Assembly (NCBI RefSeq): GCF_001687625.2
Contig: NZ_CP016538.2
Coordinates: forward strand, 1,890,501-1,954,500
Source of the DNA: Planococcus maritimus
Lineage (GTDB): Bacteria > Bacillota > Bacilli > Bacillales_A > Planococcaceae
Direction of reading: 5' to 3'
Length of the DNA stretch: 64,000 bases
The notes below the pieces were generated by a model. That model did no database searches, was not told where the DNA came from, and was given only the letters and a program-made list of their open reading frames with translations. Made by a program: the position numbers and the translations under genes. How positions within the stretch are numbered: position 1 is the first letter of the stretch; each line of letters opens with the position of its first letter. This document shows positions 35,324-45,733 of the stretch, one piece after another.

Positions 35324-37741
35324 TCAATAATCGTCCTGCTTAGGAACCAGAACATGACGTGGCTTACTGCCTTCATAAGGGCCGACCACCCCGCGCTGCT
35401 CCATTTGGTCTATGATTCGTGCTGCTCTGGAATAGCCGACGCGGAATCTGCGCTGCAGCATCGACACGGATGCGGTCTGCATTTCGGTCACCAATTGCAC
35501 CGCTTCGTCGTAAAGCTCGTCCGTTTCCTGGTCGATGCTCACTTCTTCAACATCAGACGGGATCATGTCTTCCTGATATTGTGCTTTTTGCTGTTCAATT
35601 GAGAAGTCGACGATTTTTTCTACTTCGGCATCCGATAAAAATGCGCCCTGTACACGGACCGGCTTTGATTGCCCAGCCCCAAGGAATAGCATATCGCCAC
35701 GGCCGAGCAATTTCTCTGCCCCGCCCATATCCAAAATGGTGCGTGAGTCAATGGCGGACGATACTGCAAAAGCAATGCGCGATGGAATATTTGCTTTGAT
35801 AACACCGGTGATGACGTTGACACTTGGGCGCTGCGTCGCGATGATCAAATGAATGCCTGCCGCACGCGCCATTTGAGCGAGCCTGGTGATGGCGTCTTCG
35901 ACTTCGTTCGATGCGACCATCATCAAATCTGCTAACTCATCGACGATGACGACAATGAATGGCAATTTGGGATGCTTGTCGTCATTTTCTGCGTTAAATG
36001 TATCGACATAATCGTTATAACCTTCGATATTGCGGGTGCCGGTATGGGAAAACAGCTCATAGCGCCGCTCCATTTCCGAAACGATTTTCTTCAAGGCTTG
36101 CGCCGCTTTGCGCGGATCCGTGACAACTGGCGCGAGCAGATGCGGTATTCCGTTATAGACATTCAGTTCGACCATTTTTGGGTCAATCATCATCATTTTT
36201 ACTTCGTGCGGCTTGGCGCGCATGATGATGCTCGTGATGATGCCGTTGATGCAAACGGATTTCCCGCTGCCTGTCGATCCTGCTACGAGCAAATGGGGCA
36301 TTTTATTGAGTTCTGTCATGACTGCCTGGCCCGTAACATCGCGTCCAAGGCCGAATAAGAGCTTCGAATTGGGGCGATTGTTTTCTTCAGAGTCCAGTAC
36401 TTCTCTCAAGCTTACGACTGCCACTTCCGTATTCGGCACTTCAATTCCGATTGCCGATTTTCCAGGAATCGGCGCTTCGATGCGGATATCCCGCGCTGCA
36501 AGCGCCAAAGCTAAATCGTCGTGGAGACTGACAATTTTGCTGACTTTCACACCGACGTCCGGCAACACTTCATATTTTGTAACAGCCGGCCCCATATGGA
36601 CTTGCGTCACTTTTGCACGGACACCAAAACTTTGGAAGGTTTTTTCGAGTTTCTTGGCATTTTTTTGAATGCCCGAATATTCCCCGCTTTGGTCGCTATG
36701 TGGCGGCAATGTCAATAAATCGATCGGCGGCAAGGAATAATCTTCGTTTTCCGCTTCTTCTTTCATCGACATCACTGGCTCTTTAAGGATTTCACCCGTT
36801 TCAGGGTCAACGCGGCGGGTTTCTTCAGAAGGCTCAGTGGCCACTTTTTCATTTTCCGCCTCTTTGGACTTCGGCTTGACCTTTTCAGTAAAGGCTGAAA
36901 TGATTGGTTCTTTTTCAGCGTCGTCTTCTGTTTCCCGCTCGGTTTCTTGATCAAAAACCAACGTTGTCTCTGTTTCTTCTAATGCATCGTCATAAGCGAG
37001 TTGTTCGTTCATTTCCAATACCTTTTCAGGGGCATTTTTCTTGCGCGGCTGTTTTTTCGCCGGTTTTTGTTCCGGTTTAAAACGTATTGCCAAAGATTTC
37101 ATTGCTTCGCCGACTGCTGGCAAGCGCTCTGCAATAACCGGGGCAGCTGTTTTGCCTGTTAAGATAATGGCACCAATCGACAGCAAGATGATGGCAATCA
37201 CCCATGTCCCGGCAGTGGCAAACAGGACGTGGAGCAGCGCATACAATACCGCGCCGAAAAAGCCGCCGCCTGTCGCTTCATAATTGCCCCAGAGCGTTCC
37301 CGTCATCTGCGTCATTTTAGAAGTTTCCGACATGACGTTTGCCGAAGTGATCGGCAGGATAGAACTTGCCGACCAGATTAAATGGCTGATCAACAAAGCG
37401 CCCGCAAACAAAAACAGCGATCCTGCGGCAATTTTTGCACGGATTTTCGGCAATCCTCGCTTGACCATGATATGTAGAGCTATTGCCGTCAATGCCAAGG
37501 GTGCAAGAAAGGCCAGATAGCCGAACAGATACTCTGCCATATTGTTGAACATGCGGCCGATTAACCCGAGACGGAAGACCATTAAGATCGCGATGCCGAT
37601 CATGATAAGCCCCGTTACTTCATAAGCGATCATCGGCACTGGTTGCCGTTTCTTTTTTGTTCTTGGTTTAGCTTTTGGTTTGGTGCGTGGTTTGGTCCGC
37701 GGCTTAGCGCTAGGTTTTTTAGTCGTACGGCTTGGCGCCAT
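35324..37741 (-). CDS. ftsK: FtsK/SpoIIIE DNA translocase
   Basis: 805 residues. Basic N-terminus with KPRT repeats (13-28), four membrane helices (about 40-180), an acidic linker, then the FtsK motor with Walker A GSTGSGKS, Walker [14 protein letters not shown] and a C-terminal winged-helix gamma domain ([20 protein letters not shown]) that reads polar DNA motifs. It pumps chromosomes through the closing septum. The ATG at 37741 has AGAGGG six bases upstream; a longer frame to 37921 overlaps rnjB. It stands at the spoIIIE place; in a non-sporulating host the division role is likely. Confidence 0.95.
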   Translation of the reverse strand: MAPSRTTKKPSAKPRTKPRTKPKAKPRTKKKRQPVPMIAYEVTGLIMIGIAILMVFRLGLIGRMFNNMAEYLFGYLAFLAPLALTAIALHIMVKRGLPKIRAKIAAGSLFLFAGALLISHLIWSASSILPITSANVMSETSKMTQMTGTLWGNYEATGGGFFGAVLYALLHVLFATAGTWVIAIILLSIGAIILTGKTAAPVIAERLPAVGEAMKSLAIRFKPEQKPAKKQPRKKNAPEKVLEMNEQLAYDDALEETETTLVFDQETERETEDDAEKEPIISAFTEKVKPKSKEAENEKVATEPSEETRRVDPETGEILKEPVMSMKEEAENEDYSLPPIDLLTLPPHSDQSGEYSGIQKNAKKLEKTFQSFGVRAKVTQVHMGPAVTKYEVLPDVGVKVSKIVSLHDDLALALAARDIRIEAPIPGKSAIGIEVPNTEVAVVSLREVLDSEENNRPNSKLLFGLGRDVTGQAVMTELNKMPHLLVAGSTGSGKSVCINGIITSIIMRAKPHEVKMMMIDPKMVELNVYNGIPHLLAPVVTDPRKAAQALKKIVSEMERRYELFSHTGTRNIEGYNDYVDTFNAENDDKHPKLPFIVVIVDELADLMMVASNEVEDAITRLAQMARAAGIHLIIATQRPSVNVITGVIKANIPSRIAFAVSSAIDSRTILDMGGAEKLLGRGDMLFLGAGQSKPVRVQGAFLSDAEVEKIVDFSIEQQKAQYQEDMIPSDVEEVSIDQETDELYDEAVQLVTEMQTASVSMLQRRFRVGYSRAARIIDQMEQRGVVGPYEGSKPRHVLVPKQDDY

Positions 37742-37767
37742 GAGATTCCCTCTTTTCTTACGTAATG

Positions 37768-37804
37768 AAAAAGGATTCCTGCCGATAACATCGGTATGGA
37801 ATCC
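37768..37804 (-). terminator. rnjB terminator
   Basis: GGATTCC (37773-37779) pairs with GGAATCC (37798-37804) around an inner CCGAT/ATCGG stem; five T follow on the minus strand. Confidence 0.8.
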
Positions 37805-37818
37805 CTTTACTTGTATTC

Positions 37819-39486
37819 TTAGTATTCCATGATGATTGGAATGATCATCGGACGTCGCTTCGTTTGCTGGTACAGATACGAATTCAGCGTATCGCGGATT
37901 TCCTGTTTGATATTGTTCCATTCAAATGCATCGCGCGTCACGTATTTATCGACGACTTTGCGCACCAATTGACTCGACTCCTCAAGCAATTGCTCCGACT
38001 CGCGGACATAGACAAAACCTCTGGAAATGATTTCAGGACCTGATGCAATGCGTTTTTCCTTACGGTTCAAGGTAACGACGATAATAAAGATTCCATCCTG
38101 CGACAAGAGCTTGCGGTCACGCAGGACGATATTGCCGACGTCCCCGATGCCGATTCCATCGATCAAGACATTGCCTGTCGTCACACGGCCGCTCATGCGG
38201 ACTTTCTCTTTTCTGTATTCGACGATATCGCCTTTATCGGCAATGAAGATATCCGATTTTGCGATTCCGACCTGCTGAGCCAACTTGGAATGAGCAATGA
38301 GCATTTTATATTCTCCTTGAATCGGCACGAAATACTTCGGCTTCATCAAGTTCAGCATCATTTTTAAGTCTTCCTGGCTGCCGTGCCCGGAAACGTGGAC
38401 TTTCTTATTAGACGTCAATACTTTCGCGCCAGCTTTAGCCAATTTGTTCATCGTCTGGAACATTGGCACTTCCATGCCTGGCGACGGCGTGAACGTGATC
38501 AACACCGTATCCGTTTCGTTAATGCGCACGTCTTTATGCTGGCGTCTGACCATTTTGTCAAGCGCTTCTAACGGTTCACCTTGGTTGCCTGTTACGATGA
38601 TGACCACTTCATCATCGTTGTATTTTTCCATATCTTTCAGAGAAATGACGGTCTCTTCATCCACTTCAAGATAACCAAGGCGCAAGCCGACTTCATAGCT
38701 CTTCTCTAGGCTTTTGCCGATGACAGCTACTTTTTTACCGGTTTGTTGCGCAATGTCGAACACTTGCTGGATGCGGATGAAGTTGGATGAATAAAGCGAT
38801 ACAAGAATTCGGCCCGGCGCTTGGTGGAATGCCGTCAAGATATGGTCAGCTACGACTGTCTCAGACGTCGTGTAGCCTGGGCGTTCCGCTTCAGTGGAAT
38901 CCGACAAGAGCATCAATACCCCGTCTTCACCGAGTTTTGCCATTTTGGCATAATCCGGGCGGTAGCTGCCTTGCATCGACTGGTCAAATTTGAATTCCCC
39001 AGTATGGACAATCGCGCCTTCTGATGTATGGAAAACAATTCCGAGTGCATCTGGAATGCTGTGTGTCGTATGGAAAAAGGTGACGTGTGTTTTGTCAAAA
39101 TTCATGCGGCTCTTATTGGTGACTTCAAAGAATTTATGATGTTTGAGCGAGCCAAGCTCTTTTACGTGCTCTTTAGCAAGCGCAATGGTCAGCTTCGAGC
39201 CATAAACCGGCGCTTGGACTTTCTTTAATAGATAAGCAATCGACCCGATTGCATCCTCGTGGCCATGCGTCAGGAAGATCCCTTTCACACGGTCTTTGTT
39301 TTCTTCAAGATAAGTGACGTCCGGAATGACGATGTCGACGCCAAGCATCTCATCTTCCGGGAACATCAACCCGCTGTCGACAACAAACAAGTCATCATCG
39401 ATATCGATGACGTACATGGCTTTGCCGATTTCTCCTACTCCGCCAAGCGGAATGACTCTAATGACTTCGTTTTTAATTTTACTCAA
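37819..39486 (-). CDS. rnjB: ribonuclease J2 (RnjB)
   Basis: 555 residues, metallo-beta-lactamase/beta-CASP nuclease. The metal motif reads H74-G-H76-E-D78-A79, so the final His of HxHxDH is Ala, which marks it as the less active RNase J2 partner of J1. The beta-CASP region includes [12 protein letters not shown], and the C-terminal [12 protein letters not shown] block and dimer domain follow. The start is TTG with AGGAGG. It sits upstream of ftsK as B. subtilis rnjB sits upstream of tepA-spoIIIE; tepA is missing here. Confidence 0.93.
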   Translation of the reverse strand: MSKIKNEVIRVIPLGGVGEIGKAMYVIDIDDDLFVVDSGLMFPEDEMLGVDIVIPDVTYLEENKDRVKGIFLTHGHEDAIGSIAYLLKKVQAPVYGSKLTIALAKEHVKELGSLKHHKFFEVTNKSRMNFDKTHVTFFHTTHSIPDALGIVFHTSEGAIVHTGEFKFDQSMQGSYRPDYAKMAKLGEDGVLMLLSDSTEAERPGYTTSETVVADHILTAFHQAPGRILVSLYSSNFIRIQQVFDIAQQTGKKVAVIGKSLEKSYEVGLRLGYLEVDEETVISLKDMEKYNDDEVVIIVTGNQGEPLEALDKMVRRQHKDVRINETDTVLITFTPSPGMEVPMFQTMNKLAKAGAKVLTSNKKVHVSGHGSQEDLKMMLNLMKPKYFVPIQGEYKMLIAHSKLAQQVGIAKSDIFIADKGDIVEYRKEKVRMSGRVTTGNVLIDGIGIGDVGNIVLRDRKLLSQDGIFIIVVTLNRKEKRIASGPEIISRGFVYVRESEQLLEESSQLVRKVVDKYVTRDAFEWNNIKQEIRDTLNSYLYQQTKRRPMIIPIIMEY

Positions 39487-39627
39487 TTGATTTCCTCCTA
39501 AAAATATTTCACCCGTACAGATCCATAGATTTCATTATACGGTAATCACCGGTAACAGTCCAAAGAAAAAATAATCCCTACCCTCCACCTTCTGCTCCAG
39601 CAGCTAAAGTGGTCGCTCGCAAAAAAA

Positions 39628-39680
39628 AGCCACCCGCCTGTGTCAGAAAGAAAACGACTTTCTGCGATCGGCGGATGGCT
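39628..39680 (-). terminator. asd terminator
   Basis: Outer stem AGCCA..CCGCC with GGCGG..TGGCT, inner CAGAAAG/CTTTCTG, and eight T on the minus strand, 54 bases beyond the asd stop. Confidence 0.88.
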
Positions 39681-39733
39681 ATGGGTTTTACTCGCGCTGG
39701 TCGTTAATCGAGGCAGAACGATTGGTTACCAGC

Positions 39734-40768
39734 TTACAGCAATTGTTCTTCAATAAGCGCTTCAGCAATTTGCACCGAATTCAACGCGGCGCCTTTGATC
39801 AAGTTATCGGAAACGACCCATAAATGATAGCCGTTCGGGTTGTCGAGGTCTTTGCGGATGCGGCCGACAAATACTTCATCTTTCCCAGCTGCCATCAAAG
39901 GCATCGGGTATTCCTGATTGGCAGGATCGTCCTGCAAGACAACGCCTGGCGCACCACTTAGCGCCTCTCTCACTTGTTGGACGGACGGTGCATCGCCCAA
40001 TTCGACGTAGACAGATTCGGAATGTCCTGTGACGACTGGCAGCCTTACACAAGTCGCCGCGACCGCCAAGCTTTGGTCACTCATGATCTTTTTGGTTTCG
40101 TTGATCATCTTCATTTCTTCGAGCGTATAGCCGTTATCAGCGAATTGATCGATTTGCGGCACTGCATTAAAAGCGATCGGATAATGGCGATCGGCTGATT
40201 TTACAGGTAAGACTTTCGCTTCGGCCGTCGCAGCGTTATCAAAATCCGCTGATTGATCTTTCAATTCGTTGATGGCATCGATCCCGGCACCTGACACCGC
40301 TTGGTAGGTGGAAACAATAATTTTTTGCAAGCCGAATTGCTCTTTTAGCGGCTGCAATGCGCACACCATTTGGATGGTCGAGCAATTCGGGTTGGCTATG
40401 ACGCCGGAATGGCCTTTTAGCGCTGATTTGTTCACTTCAGGGACGACGAGCGGCACATCTTCATTCATGCGGAAGGCACTTGTATTGTCGACCACGACTG
40501 CGCCGCGTTTCACAGCTTCAGGCGCAAATTTCTCTGAGATGCTGCCCCCTGCGCTGAACAGAGCGATGTCGACTCCCTCAAACGATTCTGGCACCGCTTC
40601 TTCTACGGTGTAAGTTTGTCCATTAAAGTTGATTTCTTTGCCGGCAGAGCGGGCAGAAGACAGGAATTTGATATCCCCGACAGGGAAGTTGCGCTTTTCC
40701 AGCTGGTCTTTCATTTGCTGGCCGACAGCACCGGTTGCGCCCATGATCGCTACATTATAGGTTTTCAC
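39734..40768 (-). CDS. asd: aspartate-semialdehyde dehydrogenase
   Basis: 344 residues. It reduces aspartyl phosphate to the semialdehyde used for lysine/diaminopimelate, methionine and threonine. NADP site GATGAVGQQ (10-18), catalytic Cys129 in [10 protein letters not shown], and the substrate-binding VPVVTGHS-like segment [10 protein letters not shown]. The start is GTG, after GGAGAG. In B. subtilis asd is followed by dapG and dapA; here it is followed, after a strong terminator, by rnjB. Confidence 0.97.
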   Translation of the reverse strand: MKTYNVAIMGATGAVGQQMKDQLEKRNFPVGDIKFLSSARSAGKEINFNGQTYTVEEAVPESFEGVDIALFSAGGSISEKFAPEAVKRGAVVVDNTSAFRMNEDVPLVVPEVNKSALKGHSGVIANPNCSTIQMVCALQPLKEQFGLQKIIVSTYQAVSGAGIDAINELKDQSADFDNAATAEAKVLPVKSADRHYPIAFNAVPQIDQFADNGYTLEEMKMINETKKIMSDQSLAVAATCVRLPVVTGHSESVYVELGDAPSVQQVREALSGAPGVVLQDDPANQEYPMPLMAAGKDEVFVGRIRKDLDNPNGYHLWVVSDNLIKGAALNSVQIAEALIEEQLL

Positions 40769-40794
40769 TCGACTCTCTCCTTCTTAACTAATTT

Positions 40795-40819
40795 GCGTTA
40801 TTGTATCACAATTTAACGC
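40795..40819. other. hairpin in the asd/mlpA spacer
   Basis: GCGTTA-TTGT pairs with ACAA-TAACGC around ATC with a two-base bulge. It has no T tract; it includes a TACAAT that could be the asd -10 on the minus strand. Confidence 0.35.
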
Positions 40820-40850
40820 TTTAGCGGGACAAAATGTCGCGATTCGTCTT

Positions 40851-42062
40851 TCATTGTGAACGGATGATGGAGACAGCGGGTGCAGCAGCAGTTAATTGCA
40901 TCAAATCAAGGACGTGATCCCGTTCGACCCCATCAATCAAGCGAATGATGTCATCTGCGGACTGGTGCTTGCCGTGAAGCAATTCGTATTTTCCGTTGCG
41001 GCTCATGCGGGATCCTGTGCTTTCGAGGCCAAGCAGCAAATTGCCTTTTAACTGCTCGCGGGAATCCGAAATTTCCAACTCGCTAATATCGCCTTCTCGC
41101 ATGCGCTGAAGCGATGTGCGAATCAACTCCTCCACTTCCCCGACTTGATGATCGGCAGTTCCCCCGTAGATCGCTAGCGTGCCGTGATCGGAGTAGGCAG
41201 AATGATACGAGTAAACGGAATAGGCAAGGCCGCGGTCTTCGCGAATTTCCTGGAACAGCCGAGATGACATCGAACCGCCGATGATATTGTTCAGTACCGC
41301 AAGCGAAAACAATTGATCGTCCTGCAGCGACAATCCAGGATACCCAAGGCAGATATGGGCTTGCTCGGTTTCTTTATGCTTGATCGATTGACCAGGCACA
41401 AACAGTGGCAAGACGTGGGCATTATCCGGACTTTTGCGCTCGAACGAGCCGAATAACGATTCAATTTGGCTCAGCAACTTGTCGTCGATATGGCCAGCTA
41501 CAGAAATGACTGTGTTCGACGGGGTATAGTGGCGTTCCATATAATCCAAGATCTGCTGTCTTGAGAAGCGGTCCAGCGTTTCGTTGGTGCCTAAGATCGG
41601 TGCGCCAATTGCATTATCTGGATACATGACACGCCATAATTGTTCATGGACATCATCGTCCGCCATATCTTCGGTCATGCTGATTTCCTCTTTAACAACG
41701 AGCCGTTCTTTATCGATTTCCACAGGGTCCATCACCGAATTGAAGAACATATCGGCCAATACTTCAACCGCGAGTGGCGCATGATGATCAAGCACTTTAG
41801 CGTAATAGCATGTATATTCCTTTGAAGTGTAGGCGTTCAAATCGCCGCCGACGCGATCGAATTCACGTGCAATATCCTTGGCGCTGCGTTTCTCTGTGCC
41901 TTTGAACAACAAGTGTTCGATAAAATGCGTGATGCCGTTTTCTTCCGGCCGCTCATCGCGTGATCCCGTATTGACGAATACGCCGACCGCCACGGAACGA
42001 AAATGCGGGATGTGTTCAGAAACGATGCGCAAGCCATTTTGGCAAGTATATGTGGTAACCAT
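40851..42062 (-). CDS. mlpA: M16-family zinc peptidase MlpA (YmxG)
   Basis: 403 residues, single-gene M16 peptidase. The zinc motif HFIEH (46-50) is intact, with the downstream Glu in the EEISMTEDMADDDVHEQ region; the second half carries the usual RGLAYSVYS segment. Next to pnp as in B. subtilis, where it has been linked to protease regulation. AGGAGG lies before the ATG. A terminator between pnp and mlpA means it needs read-through or its own promoter. Confidence 0.93.
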   Translation of the reverse strand: MVTTYTCQNGLRIVSEHIPHFRSVAVGVFVNTGSRDERPEENGITHFIEHLLFKGTEKRSAKDIAREFDRVGGDLNAYTSKEYTCYYAKVLDHHAPLAVEVLADMFFNSVMDPVEIDKERLVVKEEISMTEDMADDDVHEQLWRVMYPDNAIGAPILGTNETLDRFSRQQILDYMERHYTPSNTVISVAGHIDDKLLSQIESLFGSFERKSPDNAHVLPLFVPGQSIKHKETEQAHICLGYPGLSLQDDQLFSLAVLNNIIGGSMSSRLFQEIREDRGLAYSVYSYHSAYSDHGTLAIYGGTADHQVGEVEELIRTSLQRMREGDISELEISDSREQLKGNLLLGLESTGSRMSRNGKYELLHGKHQSADDIIRLIDGVERDHVLDLMQLTAAAPAVSIIRSQ

Positions 42063-42082
42063 TAAAAGCCCTCCTGGATATG

Positions 42083-42116
42083 AAAAAAATTGCCGGCGAA
42101 TGCCACCGGCAATTTT
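42083..42116 (-). terminator. pnp terminator
   Basis: 11-bp stem (42086-42096 with 42106-42116) and T tract on the minus strand, directly upstream of the mlpA ribosome binding site. Confidence 0.88.
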
Positions 42117-42137
42117 CCCATTTTTTTATTTAACGTT

Positions 42138-44246
42138 TTATGCCTTTTCAGCTGCTTCTTTTTCTTCTTTCAAAACCGTTTTACGGGACAAATTAACGCG
42201 TCCTTGACGATCGATTTCGATAACTTTTACTTTCACAACATCGCCCATTTTCAAGACATCTTCCACTTCTTTTGTCCGTTCTTCCTGGATTTCTGAAATG
42301 TGGAGAAGGCCGTCTTTTCCTGGGAACAACTCAACGAATGCGCCGAATTTTTCGATGCGCTTAACGGCGCCCTCGTAATATTCGCCGACTTTTGCTTCGC
42401 GCACGATGTTTTCGATCATCGCTTTCGCTTTAGCGTTCATTTCTTCATCAACAGAAGAAATGAAAATCGTACCATCTTGTTCGGTATCGATCTTAACGCC
42501 CGTTTCATCGATGATTTTATTGATGACTTTGCCGCCCGGTCCGATGACGTCGCGGATTTTGTCTGGATTGATCTTCACCATGATAATCTTCGGCGCAAAT
42601 TTGGACAATGTCGTGCGCGGTGTGTTGATTGTCGCAATCATCGACTCCAAAATGTGCAGACGCCCGATTTTCGCTTGTGTTAATGCTTCTTCGAGAATTT
42701 CACGGGACAAGCCGTCAATTTTAATATCCATTTGAAGGGCAGTGACACCATCTGCTGTTCCGGCAACTTTAAAGTCCATATCGCCGAGATGGTCTTCCAT
42801 TCCTTGGATGTCAGACAGAACCGTATAGTTCTCGCCTTTTTTCACAAGGCCCATTGCAATGCCGGCAACCGGTGCTTTAATCGGTACACCCGCGTCCATC
42901 ATCGCCAAAGTCGAAGCACAGATACTTGCTTGCGATGTTGAACCGTTCGATTCCAACACTTCGGAAACGAGTCGAATCGTATAAGGGAAATCTTTTTCAT
43001 TTGGAATAACCGCTTCAAGAGCCCGTTCGCCTAGTGCCCCGTGGCCGATTTCGCGACGGCCAGGGCCGCGCAAGAAGCCAGTTTCCCCGACAGAGAACAA
43101 CGGGAAATTGTAATGGTGCATAAACCGCTTCGTCTCTTCCAAGCCAAGGCCATCGATGATTTGAACATCACCAAGTGCGCCAAGGGTACAGATGCTCATT
43201 GCCTGCGTTTGGCCGCGCGTGAAAAGGCCAGAACCGTGAGTACGTGCAAGAACGCCGACTTCAGAAGAAAGTGCGCGGATCTCGGATGGGCCGCGACCGT
43301 CTGGACGGATTTTTTCGTCCGTGATCAGACGGCGGACTTCATCTTTAACCATTTTATCGAGCACTTGGCCCGCTTGCTTTTTAATATCGTCTTCTGAATC
43401 TGCATAGGCTTCAAGCGCACGTTCGCGAACAGCGGCAATGGCTTCATTGCGCGCTTGCTTTTCGTTTACTTGAACAGCTGCATTCATGTCTTGTTCCACA
43501 GCCGTTTTCAGTTCAGCCGTCAAGTCCGCATCCAATTCGTATAATTGGACTGCCGATTTCTCTTTAGCCACTTCTGCAGCGATTTCTTCTTGGAAAGCGA
43601 TCAATTTCTTGATTTCTTCGTGGCCGAACATGATCGCTTCAAGAATAGCCTCTTCAGACACTTCTTTCGCACCGGCTTCTACCATATTGATGGCGTCTTT
43701 TGTACCGGCAACCGTCAAGTTGATTGAGCTTTTCTCCAGTTGTTCGCCTGTCGGGTTGATAACGTACTCGCCATCAATCATGCCGACGATGACGCCTGCG
43801 ATTGGGCCATCGAATGGAATATCTGAAATCATCAAAGCGAGTGACGATCCAAACATCGCAGCCATTTCAGATGGGCAGTCCTGATCGACTGACATAACCA
43901 TGGAAATGACTTGTACCTCGTTGCGGAAACCGTCAGGGAATAGCGGACGCAATGGACGGTCAATCAAGCGGCTGATCAAAGTCGCTTTTTCAGACGGGCG
44001 CCCTTCGCGTTTGATGAATCCACCCGGGATTTTCCCGACAGCGTATTGGCGCTCTTCATAGTTCACCGTAAGCGGAAAGAAATCCAAAGGTTTTGGTGAT
44101 TTTGATGCCGTAGCAGTGGATAGTACTGCTGTATCGCCGTAACGGATTAACGCCGCTCCGTTCGCTTGTTTAGCCAGTTGACCGACTTCGACCTTTAGTT
44201 CGCGGCCAGCCCAGTCAAATGAATAGGTTTTTTTTGTTTGCTCCAT
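42138..44246 (-). CDS. pnp: polynucleotide phosphorylase
   Basis: 702 residues: first RNase PH core, helical domain (about 235-310), second RNase PH core ([22 protein letters not shown]-like [25 protein letters not shown]), KH domain ([14 protein letters not shown]) and S1 domain (about 620-690; [19 protein letters not shown]). It degrades RNA 3' to 5' by phosphorolysis. GAGGAG lies before the ATG. The rpsO-pnp order is general in bacteria. Confidence 0.98.
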   Translation of the reverse strand: MEQTKKTYSFDWAGRELKVEVGQLAKQANGAALIRYGDTAVLSTATASKSPKPLDFFPLTVNYEERQYAVGKIPGGFIKREGRPSEKATLISRLIDRPLRPLFPDGFRNEVQVISMVMSVDQDCPSEMAAMFGSSLALMISDIPFDGPIAGVIVGMIDGEYVINPTGEQLEKSSINLTVAGTKDAINMVEAGAKEVSEEAILEAIMFGHEEIKKLIAFQEEIAAEVAKEKSAVQLYELDADLTAELKTAVEQDMNAAVQVNEKQARNEAIAAVRERALEAYADSEDDIKKQAGQVLDKMVKDEVRRLITDEKIRPDGRGPSEIRALSSEVGVLARTHGSGLFTRGQTQAMSICTLGALGDVQIIDGLGLEETKRFMHHYNFPLFSVGETGFLRGPGRREIGHGALGERALEAVIPNEKDFPYTIRLVSEVLESNGSTSQASICASTLAMMDAGVPIKAPVAGIAMGLVKKGENYTVLSDIQGMEDHLGDMDFKVAGTADGVTALQMDIKIDGLSREILEEALTQAKIGRLHILESMIATINTPRTTLSKFAPKIIMVKINPDKIRDVIGPGGKVINKIIDETGVKIDTEQDGTIFISSVDEEMNAKAKAMIENIVREAKVGEYYEGAVKRIEKFGAFVELFPGKDGLLHISEIQEERTKEVEDVLKMGDVVKVKVIEIDRQGRVNLSRKTVLKEEKEAAEKA

Positions 44247-44352
44247 AGTCGAGCTCCTCTCTTACTGTGTTTCGTTGTAGTATGTATCTTTCAATAGTGT
44301 ATCAAAAAAGCACATCAAGTGCGATTCAATGATATGTTTTAAGCATAAAGAA

Positions 44353-44374
44353 AAAGCGGGACGAATCCCGCTTT
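44353..44374 (-). terminator. rpsO terminator
   Basis: 9-bp stem (44353-44361 with 44366-44374), loop CGAA, then TTCTTT on the minus strand, just after the rpsO stop. Confidence 0.8.
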
Positions 44375-44386
44375 CTCTGCTTGCTA

Positions 44387-44656
44387 TTATCGGCGTAGGC
44401 CAAGTCTTCCGATTAACTCACGGTAGCGTTGTACATCGTTCTCGCGTAGGTATTTAAGCAAGTTACGACGGCGTCCAACCATTTTGAATAGACCACGACG
44501 TGAATGGTGATCTTTCTTGTGGGTACGCAAGTGCTCGTTCAAGTTGTTGATGTCTTCTGTAAGAATGGCGATCTGAATTTCTGGAGAACCAGTATCAGTG
44601 TCATGCACTTTGTATTCATTGATCAATTCATTTTTACGTTCTTGTGTGATTGCCAT
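44387..44656 (-). CDS. rpsO: 30S ribosomal protein S15
   Basis: 89 residues, the standard S15 length. Four-helix protein that binds the 16S rRNA three-way junction early in assembly of the platform; the conserved block [20 protein letters not shown] and [15 protein letters not shown] are plain. AGGAGG lies before the ATG. It has its own promoter and a leader of about 90 bases, where S15 of related bacteria binds to control itself. Confidence 0.99.
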   Translation of the reverse strand: MAITQERKNELINEYKVHDTDTGSPEIQIAILTEDINNLNEHLRTHKKDHHSRRGLFKMVGRRRNLLKYLRENDVQRYRELIGRLGLRR

Positions 44657-44752
44657 GCTGTTCCACCTCCTAATCTCTGATAGCCCCTATTACCTAGCAA
44701 ACGTTGGTGATTCGATGTGCCAAGCAATGGTTAGTACGTTCAGTACTTTGAT

Positions 44753-44781
44753 ATCATAGCACAGTGATTTCTTGAAATCAA
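44753..44781 (-). promoter_or_regulatory. rpsO promoter
   Basis: On the minus strand TTGATT (44781-44776), 17 bases, TATGAT (44758-44753). The -35 lies in a hairpin (ACAGT-GATTTC with GAAATC-ACTGT) that may also mark the end of ribF transcripts. Confidence 0.7.
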
Positions 44782-44790
44782 CTGTCCTAC

Positions 44791-45732
44791 TTATACTTTG
44801 AAATATTGCGTAGCAGTCTCTTTATCCAGTCCGATTTGTTCTTTCAATTCATCGATACCTGAAAATCTCTGCTCATCTCGAATGCGTTTATGCCATTCGA
44901 CAATGACTTTTTCGCCGTAAATAGACGTATCAAAATCGAGAATATGGACTTCGATAACTAAGTTTTTAACATCCGGATTGTTGAATGTCGGCTTGTATCC
45001 GACATTGCAAACACCATTATAATACATGCCTTGCACTTCGATCCGGACGGCGTAGACACCCCGTTTTGGAACGAATGTGCCAAGTTCCGGTTCGACATTG
45101 GCGGTTGGAAAACCGATTGTCCGCCCGCGTTTGTCGCCATTTACGACAGTTCCGGAAATTCGGTAAGGCCTGCCGAGCAATTGATGGACCGATTCCACCA
45201 TTCCATCTTTTAATAAATGGCGAATGCGCGTCGAACTGATTTTTTCATCTTGCGCTTCGATTTTGCCGACCGTGGTGACCTTATAACGTTCACGGCCGAT
45301 CGACTGCATCAATTCCATATCTCCGCCGCCTTTATTACCGAAAGAAAAATCAAATCCGGCAACGACTTCCTTAACGCCTAAGCCGTCAATGAAATGCTCG
45401 ACGAATTGTTCAGGCGACAGTTGAGCGAATTGGGAAGTGAAGCGGACGATATAACAAATATCTACACCCATCTCCTGCAAAATGTCCATTTTCTGGCTAA
45501 GTGGCGTGATATAAAACACTTCTTCTTTCCGGCCGCCGAGTACGAGCGATGGATGTGGATCGAAGGTCATAACAGCCGACTTCATCCCAGTTGATCGCGC
45601 TTTGTCTATAGCCGTTCCGATCACTCGCTGATGCCCCTTGTGAACGCCGTCAAAAAAACCGATCGCCATGGACAATGGCCCATGTTCTTGTGCTTTCATG
45701 TCGTGAGGATAACTCAAGTGAATGATTTTCAT
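44791..45732 (-). CDS. ribF: bifunctional riboflavin kinase / FAD synthetase
   Basis: 313 residues (ribC in B. subtilis). The N-terminal nucleotidyltransferase (about 1-185) has GFFDGVHKGH (25-34) and SSTRIRHLLKDG; the C-terminal riboflavin kinase has GRTIGFPTANV and the beta-barrel segment VCNVGYKPTFN. It makes FMN then FAD. The ATG at 45732 has AGGTG four to five bases upstream and matches family starts; the frame opens earlier at 45762. It begins one base after the truB stop. Confidence 0.95.
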   Translation of the reverse strand: MKIIHLSYPHDMKAQEHGPLSMAIGFFDGVHKGHQRVIGTAIDKARSTGMKSAVMTFDPHPSLVLGGRKEEVFYITPLSQKMDILQEMGVDICYIVRFTSQFAQLSPEQFVEHFIDGLGVKEVVAGFDFSFGNKGGGDMELMQSIGRERYKVTTVGKIEAQDEKISSTRIRHLLKDGMVESVHQLLGRPYRISGTVVNGDKRGRTIGFPTANVEPELGTFVPKRGVYAVRIEVQGMYYNGVCNVGYKPTFNNPDVKNLVIEVHILDFDTSIYGEKVIVEWHKRIRDEQRFSGIDELKEQIGLDKETATQYFKV

Positions 45733-45733
45733 A

